DNA of 41,713 nucleotides. It comes from an uncultured Flavonifractor sp. (GTDB taxonomy: Bacteria; Bacillota; Clostridia; Oscillospirales; Oscillospiraceae). Position 1 is the first letter of the stretch. Each line of letters starts with the position of its first letter. The notes below the pieces were generated by a model. It was not told the origin of the DNA. It saw only the letters and a list, made by a program, of their open reading frames with translations, and searched no databases. This document shows, piece by piece, positions 1 to 7,589 of this stretch. Location of the stretch: positions 1 to 41,713 of the forward strand of contig CANSQX010000008.1 in assembly GCA_947649225.1 (NCBI GenBank), written 5' to 3'. The position numbers and the translations under genes are program-made.

Positions 1-1
1 C

Positions 2-520
2 CCGGCTTACCGGCTGCTTCGAAAAAGTCATGAGATATGTACCTTGTCACTTGCCAATCTCTCCGGACTGACCGGCGCACGCAGTTCTTCAGAACGGGCC
101 TATATCGTGGAAAATGAAATGGTGTTCACCCAGCTCTGCGACCGCTCCGCCCAGTTCCACTCTCCGCTGATCTGCACCTCCGGCCAGCCCTCGGTGGCGG
201 CGCTGCGGCTACTGGATCTGCTGGCGGCGGAAGGAACAGAATTATTTTATTCGGGAGATTTCGATGGAAAGGGCCTGTCCATCGCGGCACAGCTGTGCGG
301 CCGCTATCCAAACCTGCTGAAGCCGTGGCATATGGCGCCCGGTGATTATGCCCTGTGCCGCTCTGACGTACCGTTGAGCGAGTCCAGCCGCTCATTGCTA
401 CAGGGCTGCGCTGGAACGGCCCTGGAAAGCTCTGCGGAGACCGTCAAACAATTCGATCGCGCCGGGTATCAGGAGCTGTTGATTCCATTCCTGGAAACGG
501 ACCTGACTGAGACATTGTAG
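2..520 (+). CDS. Wadjet type II JetD-like protein (TIGR02679/DUF2399), C-terminal part
   Basis: The reading frame is open to the left edge, so the N-terminal part lies outside the window; a TTG at 44 is internal, not the start. The visible ~172 residues match the DUF2399 C-terminal domain of TIGR02679 proteins: a VEN segment, then PLICTSGQPS, then YSGDFDGKG, then KPWHM-PGDY. The acidic GDFDG and the upstream Glu are the Toprim-like metal-binding residues of the JetD nuclease subunit. JetD proteins cleave DNA brought in by the SMC-like JetABC complex in Wadjet anti-plasmid systems (family knowledge). JetA, B and C should lie upstream of the window; that is inference. The gene converges with, and overlaps by about 50 bases, the minus-strand ORF ending at 469. 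Confidence 0.75.
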   Translation, partial: PAYRLLRKSHEICTLSLANLSGLTGARSSSERAYIVENEMVFTQLCDRSAQFHSPLICTSGQPSVAALRLLDLLAAEGTELFYSGDFDGKGLSIAAQLCGRYPNLLKPWHMAPGDYALCRSDVPLSESSRSLLQGCAGTALESSAETVKQFDRAGYQELLIPFLETDLTETL

Positions 521-768
521 CTTCGGAACAGCTCTATTGTTTGCTCCGCTTTGGTTGTGTTCCCCAACAGCCCGAACGTGGGGACGAGCAGCAGGTCAAT
601 ATCCTTTCGAATCGCGGCAGATATAGCCGGTATTAAACCGCCTTGAGGAAATACGGAACCAATTTCCGCACAAACTGAGGTGCCTGTCACGGTATCGTCG
701 GGGCTGGTATTTTCCTCTATCATATCTCGAATCCGCTCCGGACTGTCCCCATAAATCCATATTCGCAT
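469..768 (-). CDS. Small resolvase-like hypothetical protein
   Basis: 99 residues. The start at 768 is well supported: AAGGAGG lies just upstream of the ATG. The N-terminus (MRIWIYGDSPERI) and the segment IDLLLVPTFGLLGNTTKAEQ resemble the serine-recombinase N-terminal fold, where the usual pattern is ID-hydrophobic-V-x-x-L-x-RLGR. The catalytic Ser/Arg residues are not convincingly present and there is no DNA-binding C-terminal domain. It is therefore either a degenerate resolvase domain or an unrelated small protein of the same fold. Its 3' end overlaps the jetD-like gene on the opposite strand. Function unknown. Confidence 0.55.
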   Translation of the reverse strand: MRIWIYGDSPERIRDMIEENTSPDDTVTGTSVCAEIGSVFPQGGLIPAISAAIRKDIDLLLVPTFGLLGNTTKAEQTIELFRSYNVSVRSVSRNGINSS

Positions 769-799
769 AAGGATACCTCCTTGCAGAGCTTATAAAAAT

Positions 800-840
800 A
801 ACTATGACGAAAGCAGCAAAAACATGCTTTCGTCATAGTT
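800..840. terminator. Perfect 16-bp inverted repeat, probable bidirectional terminator
   Basis: The arms at 800-815 and 825-840 are exact reverse complements around a 9-base loop. T-rich tracts follow on both strands (TTGTTTTTTAT on plus, TTATTTTTATA on minus). It separates the small minus gene at 469-768 from the decayed region to its right. Confidence 0.6.
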
Positions 841-925
841 GTTTTAGACTTGTTTTTTATTCTTTATACATTGTGGGCGATTTAAAAGCCCCCGTCTGTG
901 GCGGAACCTTTGGGAGTATTTTCTT

Positions 926-1122
926 TCAGCTTTTCGGCCTAAGCCGGTTTGAGGTTTCGCAGTACAGCCCCTCCCGAACACTCAGTAAGGCAATGCTTAC
1001 CGGCTCACCCTCTTGCTTCAACGTTTCCACAGACACACGCTGTTAATATCCACTGATTTTGGCGGAACAATATCGCGAACACCTGTCTCCTTTTGTCTCC
1101 TCAAGTGTTCTTCTAATGTCAT
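926..1122 (-). pseudogene. Frameshifted small ORF
   Basis: An ATG at 1122 is preceded by an AGGAGG on the minus strand and opens a frame beginning MTLEEHLRRQKETG that stops near 1018. The following bases continue a protein-like frame in another phase (ETLKQEGEPVSIALLSVREG) to a stop at 926. One frameshift would join them into a ~65-residue protein. The family was not recognised. The good ribosome site and broken frame suggest a recently inactivated small accessory gene; a real short protein ending at 1018 is the alternative. Confidence 0.3.
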
Positions 1123-1205
1123 TCTGCATTCCTCCTGTAATAAATATGAGGTAATGATAGCAGAACTACACTTTTATCACACGACTTGAGGAAACTTTCA
1201 TCAAA

Positions 1206-1619
1206 TCAATCCCATTCTGTATCTGATTCTATTATGGAGAATCGTTCTTTTTGTAGGGAAAGGCAGTACTCCTCCAAAAGGCGGCCATCCAGCGCATGTT
1301 GGATAATACCGTAGGGCGGGAAATGATAATTGCATTCAGATACAGTATAGATGTAGGCCGTCGTGGAAAGGTAGCCGCCCTTTTTAAATCCATCAAGAAT
1401 GATATATAAGAACCTGTATTCACAACCGTTGAACACCGTCTTGCCGGGTCTTTTGCCGCCCTGCGGCGTTAAAAAATCTTGCAATACACCAAGTATTCCT
1501 ACGATTTTTTGCCTTGCAGGACGGCACACCCCCCCGGCAATCCGGTGTTCCCCAGTTATGAATACAGGTTCTAAATATGGACCGCTTTCCCGCTCAGCCT
1601 GGTCTAAAAGAAGAGCCAT
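1206..1619 (-). pseudogene. Remnant gene interrupted by a hairpin repeat element
   Basis: A 137-residue frame is open here, but its middle (roughly residues 17-70) is encoded entirely by the repeat element at 1410-1571. Only the flanks look like ordinary protein: a short N-terminal piece (ALLLDQAERESGPYL) and a C-terminal piece (FLYIILDGFKKGGYLSTTAY onward). A further protein-like segment in another phase, ending in MQNEAWLFF, lies just upstream at about 1610-1745. This reads as a decayed gene carrying an insertion plus at least one frameshift. Family not recognised. Confidence 0.35.
1410..1571. repeat. Long-hairpin repeat element, copy 1
   Basis: The outer ends GAACCTGTATTCA and TGAATACAGGTTC are exact inverted repeats. 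Pairing continues inward in blocks (CACCG with CGGTG; TTGCCGGG with CCCGGCAA; CCTGC with GCAGG; TTAAAAAA with TTTTTT). The centre is AATACACCAAGTATT, itself a small hairpin. The core from GGCGT through CACCAAGTATTCCT to TTTGCCTTG also occurs in the element at 19414-19553. The size, terminal inverted repeats and second copy fit a MITE-like or other non-autonomous palindromic element. Confidence 0.65.
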
Positions 1620-1940
1620 GCCTCGTTTTGCATTACGGACTCCCTGCGCATGATTTTATGTTCCTTTTCCGGCATCAATACCTGCAGCAAGTCAAGAGTC
1701 CAACCAATCTTCACGCCGTTCTTCCAGCATCGCTTTTAAGCCTGATTCTAAAATGCTCACTTTCATTGGGTTCGGAAACCACCGGCCCGGCCGGTGTAAG
1801 AGCAACTCATACGCTCTGGAATGATTTTTTCGGAAGCAGTACCTATCTGGTGAATCCGCCCGGACCTTGGATTGATGCGTTCGACATATTGTGGAACGGC
1901 CTACCCCGCGCTACAAATAGGCAGCGGCCTTTTACAAGAA
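1620..1940. other. Gene-poor stretch with decayed coding fragments
   Basis: No intact gene is supported here. Short protein-like frames on the minus strand are broken by stops. A GC-rich palindrome (CACCGGCC-GGGCCGGTG type) sits near 1779-1797. It appears to be the worn boundary between the accessory left edge and the operon that ends at 1941. Confidence 0.4.
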
Positions 1941-2759
1941 TCAGAATTCCTCCGCCCTGTCCAGGCGGTAGTGATAGATCCGGTAATAACGGTTGGTGGA
2001 CTCCCGGCCATACAGAAAGCGGTAAACAAGCTGGACCGGGAGGCTGAAGCTGCGCAGATACCGGCTGCTGTTGAAGTGGTATGCCCGCAGGTACCGGACG
2101 CCGGGAAGCTCCTCCAGAAGCTGCGGCTTGGAGAGTCCCCACAGGATTGATTTCCCACGTTTAGGCGGATGCGTGGGGGTGCTCACGTAGAGTACCGCCC
2201 GGTCCGTATATACGTCAAGGGCATATTCTGAATAGGGAAACTTCTCCTGAAACGCGGTAAACAGACTGAGATTCTCATCGGCCGTCAGGAACATGGTCAG
2301 CCCTTCCGCCAGAATCAGCGCCTCGCGGCTGTCCGCTACCTGCTCCAGCCAGGACAGATCGGAGACGTCAGAGCCAATCATCCGGTACCATCCCTCCTCC
2401 TGATAAAACCGGCGGCGCAGATGGATGACGGCCGGGAAATCTAAATCATACCAGAGGCGCGGCTTATGGCGGACGCGCAGGCAGCGGGCGTCTAAGCCGC
2501 ACCCCAAATGCAGCACAATGCAGCCTGGATGCTCCACAACGAAACGCTCCGCCAGGTCGTCCAGCACTCTGGCCCGTACGCCGAGAAAGAGGGCCAGATA
2601 GCGGCTCATACGAAGCTGATCACGCCCGGCCCCCAGGCAGGCGGCAATCTCTTCCGCTTTCGGATCGTAGATTAAGCCTCCCTCCCGGCTGATCCCGGCG
2701 CGGCCGCAGACCAGCGACAGGCACTTCCGGTTTTCCTCACTGATAGCCAGCGGCTCCAT
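1941..2759 (-). CDS. Class I SAM-dependent methyltransferase, leucine carboxyl methyltransferase-like (COG3315)
   Basis: About 272 residues from the ATG at 2759, chosen because GAGAGGAG lies 8 bases upstream; a longer frame from 2804 is possible but has a weaker site. SAM-binding motif I is seen as VLHLGCGLDARCLR, followed by a WYDLDFPAVIHLRRRF segment and ILAEGLTMFL, all typical of the LCM/Ppm1-Tcm-like family that methylates carboxyl or hydroxyl groups of small molecules or polyketides. The substrate cannot be told from sequence. It is the last gene of the long minus-strand operon, 63 bases after the SDR stop, so it may modify a pathway intermediate or simply sit downstream. Confidence 0.75.
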   Translation of the reverse strand: MEPLAISEENRKCLSLVCGRAGISREGGLIYDPKAEEIAACLGAGRDQLRMSRYLALFLGVRARVLDDLAERFVVEHPGCIVLHLGCGLDARCLRVRHKPRLWYDLDFPAVIHLRRRFYQEEGWYRMIGSDVSDLSWLEQVADSREALILAEGLTMFLTADENLSLFTAFQEKFPYSEYALDVYTDRAVLYVSTPTHPPKRGKSILWGLSKPQLLEELPGVRYLRAYHFNSSRYLRSFSLPVQLVYRFLYGRESTNRYYRIYHYRLDRAEEF

Positions 2760-2822
2760 CCGCCCATCTCCTCTCTCTCCCATATGCCGGAAAAGTAGCG
2801 CCATGACCGCCTTTTCCGGTTT

Positions 2823-3824
2823 TTATTTGGCATACTGCTCCGTAATGCTGTGGTAGCCCTGAAACAGAAGCCGGTCCGCCTGTGCGATCAGCTCCTCCAC
2901 CGTCCACCGCTGCCCGGCCGGCTTGGCGGCGCTGCGGATCACCACAGGGTCAGAGTAGAGCCCGATGCTGTTTCCCGCCAGGTGAAAAACCGAGCCGTTG
3001 ATATTCCGCGCCTCATCCGTACACAGGTAGCAGAGGAAAGGCGCCAAATCCTCCGGCAGGGGCGTCCGGTCAACTGTGGGCGCGGAGGCACCCACAAACG
3101 CACGGTCTGCCTCGTCTACCGCCTGGTCATAGGCCGCCAGATCCACAGAAGCCCGTGTCCGCGCAAAGGGGCTGAATGCATTGGCTGTAATGCCGCAGTG
3201 CTGGTATTCGACTGCCAGGGCACGCGTCAATCCCACAGCCCCCGCATTGGCCGTGCAGTACTCTGCATGGCGGATGATATCCCCCAGCCAGGAGCGGGAG
3301 GCGCAGTTTATGACGCGCCCCCACCGGTTTTTCAGCATATGGGGCACGGCGTGACGGCAGGTGTTGAAATACCCCAGGGGCTTCACTGCGTTTACCCGCA
3401 TAAAGAGATCCGGCGTCATTTTTTCAAAAGGGGAGAATCCAAACGCGCCCGCCACATTGATCAGGATATCCACGCCGCCGAAGGTCTGGACCGCCGTGTC
3501 AATCAGCCGGCCCGCCTGATCAAACTCTGTGATATCTGCAAAGCAGGCCACCGCTTTTCCCCCGTTGTTTCGGATCGCCTCCGCTGTGGTCTCCGCGTCT
3601 CCACCATAGCGGTCATATTCCTCCTGGACCCACCGGCGCAGCTCCGGCGGCAGCTTGGCCAGTTTGGCTGCGTCCAATTGATCGGATTGGCTGGTCCGGC
3701 CCGGCTTGCGGTTGTTGGTCACTACGGCGGCCCCCTCGGCCGCCAGCGCCAGGGCGACAGCCCGTCCGATGCCCTGGCCGGATCCCGTTACCACCGCAGT
3801 CTTTCCCGCTAAATGCGCTCCCAT
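2823..3824 (-). CDS. SDR-family NAD(P)-dependent oxidoreductase with an atypical active site
   Basis: 333 residues. The Rossmann motif TGSGQGIG is at residues 13-20, NVAG at 123-126, catalytic-type Ser near 176-178 and Tyr189. The usual YxxxK is YCTAN here, so Asn193 replaces the catalytic Lys. There is also an extra stretch of about 40 residues after beta-2 (residues 41-85), as in some multifunctional-enzyme-type 3-hydroxyacyl-CoA dehydrogenases. In the operon it follows the CoA-transferase and probably acts on a hydroxyacyl or cyclic hydroxyacyl-CoA; that is inference from context. The start at 3824 has AAGGAGG upstream. Confidence 0.8.
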   Translation of the reverse strand: MGAHLAGKTAVVTGSGQGIGRAVALALAAEGAAVVTNNRKPGRTSQSDQLDAAKLAKLPPELRRWVQEEYDRYGGDAETTAEAIRNNGGKAVACFADITEFDQAGRLIDTAVQTFGGVDILINVAGAFGFSPFEKMTPDLFMRVNAVKPLGYFNTCRHAVPHMLKNRWGRVINCASRSWLGDIIRHAEYCTANAGAVGLTRALAVEYQHCGITANAFSPFARTRASVDLAAYDQAVDEADRAFVGASAPTVDRTPLPEDLAPFLCYLCTDEARNINGSVFHLAGNSIGLYSDPVVIRSAAKPAGQRWTVEELIAQADRLLFQGYHSITEQYAK

Positions 3825-3859
3825 GACGCTTCCTCCTTCGTTCCTGACATCTGTCCAGC

Positions 3860-5437
3860 CTATACCGCGTCAAAGCACCCCATCCGGCCTGGGGTAAAAA
3901 TTCGCGGATCCATCTCCCGGAGCTCCGCACTGATCTGCGGCCGGAATGTCATCTGCGCCAAAATATCCCGCTCCAGGTCTATGCCCGGCGCAATTTCAGT
4001 GAGCATCAGCCCCTCCGGGGTCAGGCGGAATACACACCGCTCCGTTACATACAGGATCTCCTGGCCGCTTTGCACGGCATATTGCCCGCTGAATGTAATC
4101 TGATCGACCTGTTCTACAAATTTGGGAAAAGCACCCTCCCGGCTGATATGCAGCGTACCGCCGTTCACAGCCGCCTTCAAGCCCTTCGCCCGGAAATAGG
4201 TACAGAATACGACCTTCCGGCTGTTCTGGGAGATATCGATAAATCCCCCCTGTCCAGCCGCATGTCCGGCAAATTTGCTCACATTGACGTTGCCGGCCTG
4301 ATCCACCTGCGCGGCGCCCAGAAAGGTGATATCCAGTCCGCCCCCGTGGTAGAAGTCAAACATAGACGGATGGGCGAGAAAGGCGTCCGGGTTCATGGAC
4401 ACGCCAAAGTCAGCCTTGGACTGCGGCACGCCGCCAATGGCCCCCAGCTCAATGGTAAAGGTCACCTGTTCCGCCATCCCTTCGGCCCGGGCCACAGCGC
4501 CCACGCCGGAACCAATTCCCACGCCCACATTCACCACCGCATCCGGGCAGAGCTCATAGACTGCGCGGCGGCAGATGACATCCTCTGCCGAGAGGGCGGC
4601 GGGCGCTTCCTCTGCACCGCCCCGCCGGGGAGCGCGGATCTCCCCGCAGAAGCCGGGGTTGTACACCGTGGCCGCTGTCTGACGGTGGTAGGTCTCCGGT
4701 TCCTCAGTAACCACTACGGCGTCCACCAGACGGCCGGGCACCACCACATGGTGGGGATTCAGCGTTCCGCTGGCCGCCACCCGCTCCACTTGAGCGATCA
4801 CCCGTCCGCCGCAGGCTTTGGCCGCCAGGGCAATCTCCAGCAGCTCCAGTTTCAGCGCCTCGTGCTCAATGGTGAGGTTGCCCTGCTCGTCGGCGGTAGT
4901 GCCCCGGATCAGGGCCACAGTCACCGGGAAAGCCCGATAGTAGAGCCATTCCTCGCCATCCAGCTCCATTACCCGCACGATATCCTCTGTGGTGATACGG
5001 TTTGCCTTCCCACCCTCCTGCCTGGGATCCACATAGGTCCCCAGGCCGACCTTGGTCAGAAGTCCGGGCTCCCGGGCCGCGCAGCACCGGTACAGGTGCT
5101 GTAAAACTCCCTGAGGCAGGATATACGCCTCGATCTCATCCCGCTCGATCAGGGCCCGGAAATCGGGAACCGGCTCCGGGTGGGCGCAGATAGTCCGTTT
5201 CAGCATCCCCGGATGGGCAAACCGGGCATCCCCGGCGTGGAGAAAGGGTACCCCGTGGCCGCACCCCGCATAGAGGGTCAGATCCCGCGGATGTCCCTGG
5301 GCGCAATATCGCTCCTCCAGACACTTGGCCAGGTAATCAGGGTATCCCACCAGTCCGGCGGAGGAAACCGCCACGCAGTCCCCGTCCCGGATCAGCTCCA
5401 ACGCCTGCCCGGCGCTCATCACCTTACTGCGGCTCAC
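3860..5437 (-). CDS. Family I CoA-transferase, propionate/acetoacetate CoA-transferase-like
   Basis: 525 residues, the length of fused alpha-beta family I enzymes such as propionate CoA-transferase. It has the N-terminal GLVGYPDYLAKCLEERY region and a C-terminal half with TFTIELGAIGGVPQS, where Glu330 aligns with the catalytic glutamate that forms the enzyme-CoA thioester. The start is GTG at 5437, overlapping the upstream ATPase gene by 14 bases, so translation is probably coupled. In this operon it could move CoA between acetyl- or propionyl-CoA and the pathway acid, sparing ATP compared with the ligase at 17832. Substrate specificity is not visible. Confidence 0.85.
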   Translation of the reverse strand: MSRSKVMSAGQALELIRDGDCVAVSSAGLVGYPDYLAKCLEERYCAQGHPRDLTLYAGCGHGVPFLHAGDARFAHPGMLKRTICAHPEPVPDFRALIERDEIEAYILPQGVLQHLYRCCAAREPGLLTKVGLGTYVDPRQEGGKANRITTEDIVRVMELDGEEWLYYRAFPVTVALIRGTTADEQGNLTIEHEALKLELLEIALAAKACGGRVIAQVERVAASGTLNPHHVVVPGRLVDAVVVTEEPETYHRQTAATVYNPGFCGEIRAPRRGGAEEAPAALSAEDVICRRAVYELCPDAVVNVGVGIGSGVGAVARAEGMAEQVTFTIELGAIGGVPQSKADFGVSMNPDAFLAHPSMFDFYHGGGLDITFLGAAQVDQAGNVNVSKFAGHAAGQGGFIDISQNSRKVVFCTYFRAKGLKAAVNGGTLHISREGAFPKFVEQVDQITFSGQYAVQSGQEILYVTERCVFRLTPEGLMLTEIAPGIDLERDILAQMTFRPQISAELREMDPRIFTPGRMGCFDAV

Positions 5438-6224
5438 GTGATTCCGCCCCCTCGCCGGCAGCCATCAGGGCCGCACCGGCGGCCATGAGGTACACCGCAT
5501 CTGCGGCAATCTGGAATTCCAGCCCTGTCTGGGCCTCCAGCGCCTGGAGAAACGCCGCATTTTGGGTCAGGCCGCCCATGATCGCAACACAACTGGTGTC
5601 GGGCCGGGTGACATCCTGGAGCACCACACTGGCCCGCACAGCAGCCGAGCGGAGGACCGCAGCGGCCACCGCCTCCCGGCTGACGCCCCGGTTCAGCAGC
5701 CCCAGGGCGTCCAGCTCTGCAAAGGGCATACACCCGTCGCTCACCACGGCGGGACTGTCCACATCCAGGTCCACCTGACCCAGCTCCTCCAGGGAGTACT
5801 CCAGCCGGTCCGCAATGGATTCCAGCATCAGGCCGCAGCCGGCGGAGCACTTTTGATTGTAGGTCACCTCCCGAATCCGGCCCCCGGCCTCCAAAGTCAC
5901 GGCGAGGATCTCATCGGCCCCCGCGTCTATCACCATGGAAGCCCCGGGACAGAACGCCGCTGCCGCTTTGGCCGCACACACCGGCTCCGTATACTGGTCG
6001 TCCCGGAAGGGCACATCATACCGGCCCTTTCCGGTGGCGAACACCCTGGCCACCTCCCCGGCGTCCACACCCGCGTCCTTCAGGGCCTCCGCCCAGATCC
6101 GCGCCGCGTTCTCGCTCCGGCGGACTCCGCCGGAGCGGCCCATGGCGCGCCCGATGACGGCCCCATCCCGCAGCACTACGGCTTTGGCATAGGCCAGTCC
6201 CATGTCAATTCCACCTGTTATCAT
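5424..6224 (-). CDS. BadF/BadG/BcrA/HgdC-family ATPase subunit (first, shorter paralogue)
   Basis: 266 residues of the ASKHA fold. GIDMG at residues 5-9 is phosphate-1 motif. NQKCSAGCG carries Cys126 and SDGCMPFAE carries Cys165, the two positions that hold the inter-subunit [4Fe-4S] cluster in this family. The usual IGGQD motif reads DAGADE here. These proteins couple ATP hydrolysis to electron transfer into 2-hydroxyacyl-CoA dehydratases or benzoyl-CoA reductases. Short length and pairing with a second, different ATPase (8762-9643) fit the Azoarcus-type BzdP/BzdQ pair better than a homodimeric dehydratase activator. Ribosome site GGAGGCGGG precedes the ATG at 6224. Confidence 0.8.
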   Translation of the reverse strand: MITGGIDMGLAYAKAVVLRDGAVIGRAMGRSGGVRRSENAARIWAEALKDAGVDAGEVARVFATGKGRYDVPFRDDQYTEPVCAAKAAAAFCPGASMVIDAGADEILAVTLEAGGRIREVTYNQKCSAGCGLMLESIADRLEYSLEELGQVDLDVDSPAVVSDGCMPFAELDALGLLNRGVSREAVAAAVLRSAAVRASVVLQDVTRPDTSCVAIMGGLTQNAAFLQALEAQTGLEFQIAADAVYLMAAGAALMAAGEGAESREPQ

Positions 6225-6236
6225 CGTTCCCGCCTC

Positions 6237-7556
6237 CTAATCTTCCAGTTTCCGCAGGCCCAGGCTCTCCATCCACGCATCAAGCTGGTCGAGAAACCGC
6301 TTTTCATCCAGATCGGTGCGGTCGCCGGGCTGGCTGCCCTCATATTCCAGCACGCTCAGGCCGGACTCCCGCAGCAGCATCGCCTGCTCCTTCCGCGTCA
6401 TGGTGCAGCCCACGCCGCAACGCCACAGCCCCAGCACCGCTCCGTCCGCCTGCATAATCTCCGCGAACTCCTGGATGGCCTTGGGCCGGATGTACTCGTC
6501 AATCTTGAAGTGCTTGACCTCCCGGGCATCGGGCGTCTTAAAAAAGCGCACCGCGTCCTCGCGGGTCTCCAAAGGGGTGTCCTTGGGATAAAACAGCCGG
6601 TCCCGGCGGTCAATGGAGCCGTCCGCCTTTTTCTCCAACTGAGCGCCGCCCTCCATATGGGTGTACTGCGACCCCAGACAGACCGCGCCATACTTCTCCA
6701 TATAGCGGTAATACTTCAGGAAGTGCCAGGAAGGCGGATGGGCCTCAATCCAGCGGAACCGCTCGTTGCCCACGGCTGCAATGTGGTTCTCCGCCCGCCA
6801 CTTCACCTCGTCCCTCACCATCTTCCAGAATTTCACTGTCTCGTCCGGATCCACCTTAGTCAGCCCGCCGATGGTATAGACCGAGTACAAATCCTTGACC
6901 GAGAGGGGGGTGGGGATGGTGGTGGCCATATAATACGAAATGTCGCGGGCGTAGGCCTCAATGAGGAAATGGTCCTCGATAAGCTTATGGAGCTTCTCGT
7001 CGTCAAACTTCTGCCCAAAGATCCGCTCCAGGTCGTTGATCTCCCGGAGGGTACAGTAGGTCCGGTGATCCAGCATAGGGGCCTCCCGCGCCGCATCCCG
7101 CTCCCCCAGGTACATGCACTGGTCATCCATCCACTGGGGCACCGGCGCGAAGTCCCGGCACTGTTGGCCCCGCTTGGCGTGGGAGTCGCAGACGCATGGG
7201 AAGGGGATGACAAACTCGCGGTACTGGAAGGGCTCGCCGTTGGCCTGATAGCCCAGGAACTGCTCGCCCCAGCAGTTGTTATGGTAGCCGCAGATCTCCC
7301 GGCCCCAGCCGCGGATCTCGCAGGCCAGCCGGCTCTTGCGGGCAAAGGAGGAGCTCTTATTGCTGATCATGGCGCCGTTAGGGTTGTCCTCCACGATCCG
7401 GATGGCGGGAAAGGCTGCCTGCCAGTCGCAGAAGTAGATGTTGCCCTGACCTAAAACCTGCTTCTGCGCATCAATCGAATTCTGCCAGCTCGCACGCAAT
7501 TCCTTGGCTTTCGCCCAGAATTCCAGGGGTCTGGTCTCCCAAATTTGTCCTTTCAC
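6237..7556 (-). CDS. Benzoyl-CoA reductase subunit B / BzdO-like (2-hydroxyacyl-CoA dehydratase D family), copy 1
   Basis: 439 residues, close to BcrB/BadE/BzdO length (~430-450). The N-terminus (RPLEFWAKAKELR) is typical of that group. Conserved cysteines that could ligate the [4Fe-4S] cluster occur in EICGYHNNCWG (Cys89, Cys95), FPCVCDSHAKRGQQC (Cys121, 123, 133) and the C-terminal WRCGVGC. The subunit would bind substrate CoA ester and a low-potential cluster with BcrC. Start is GTG at 7556 with GGAGGTAACACA upstream. About two thirds of residues match the second copy at 9673-11010 by eye. Annotation as a 2-hydroxyacyl-CoA dehydratase subunit is the main alternative. Confidence 0.8.
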   Translation of the reverse strand: MKGQIWETRPLEFWAKAKELRASWQNSIDAQKQVLGQGNIYFCDWQAAFPAIRIVEDNPNGAMISNKSSSFARKSRLACEIRGWGREICGYHNNCWGEQFLGYQANGEPFQYREFVIPFPCVCDSHAKRGQQCRDFAPVPQWMDDQCMYLGERDAAREAPMLDHRTYCTLREINDLERIFGQKFDDEKLHKLIEDHFLIEAYARDISYYMATTIPTPLSVKDLYSVYTIGGLTKVDPDETVKFWKMVRDEVKWRAENHIAAVGNERFRWIEAHPPSWHFLKYYRYMEKYGAVCLGSQYTHMEGGAQLEKKADGSIDRRDRLFYPKDTPLETREDAVRFFKTPDAREVKHFKIDEYIRPKAIQEFAEIMQADGAVLGLWRCGVGCTMTRKEQAMLLRESGLSVLEYEGSQPGDRTDLDEKRFLDQLDAWMESLGLRKLED

Positions 7557-7589
7557 TGTGTTACCTCCACTTCAATGCCGCCCGGAGGG

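Noticed and set aside
804..1046. 80-codon plus-strand frame beginning in the hairpin
   Set aside because: Starts within the inverted repeat, lacks a ribosome site, and the minus strand shows a better small reading frame.
4070..7454. Long plus-strand frames opposite the CoA-transferase, ATPase and reductase genes
   Set aside because: Same composition effect; the minus-strand genes carry clear motifs and spacing.
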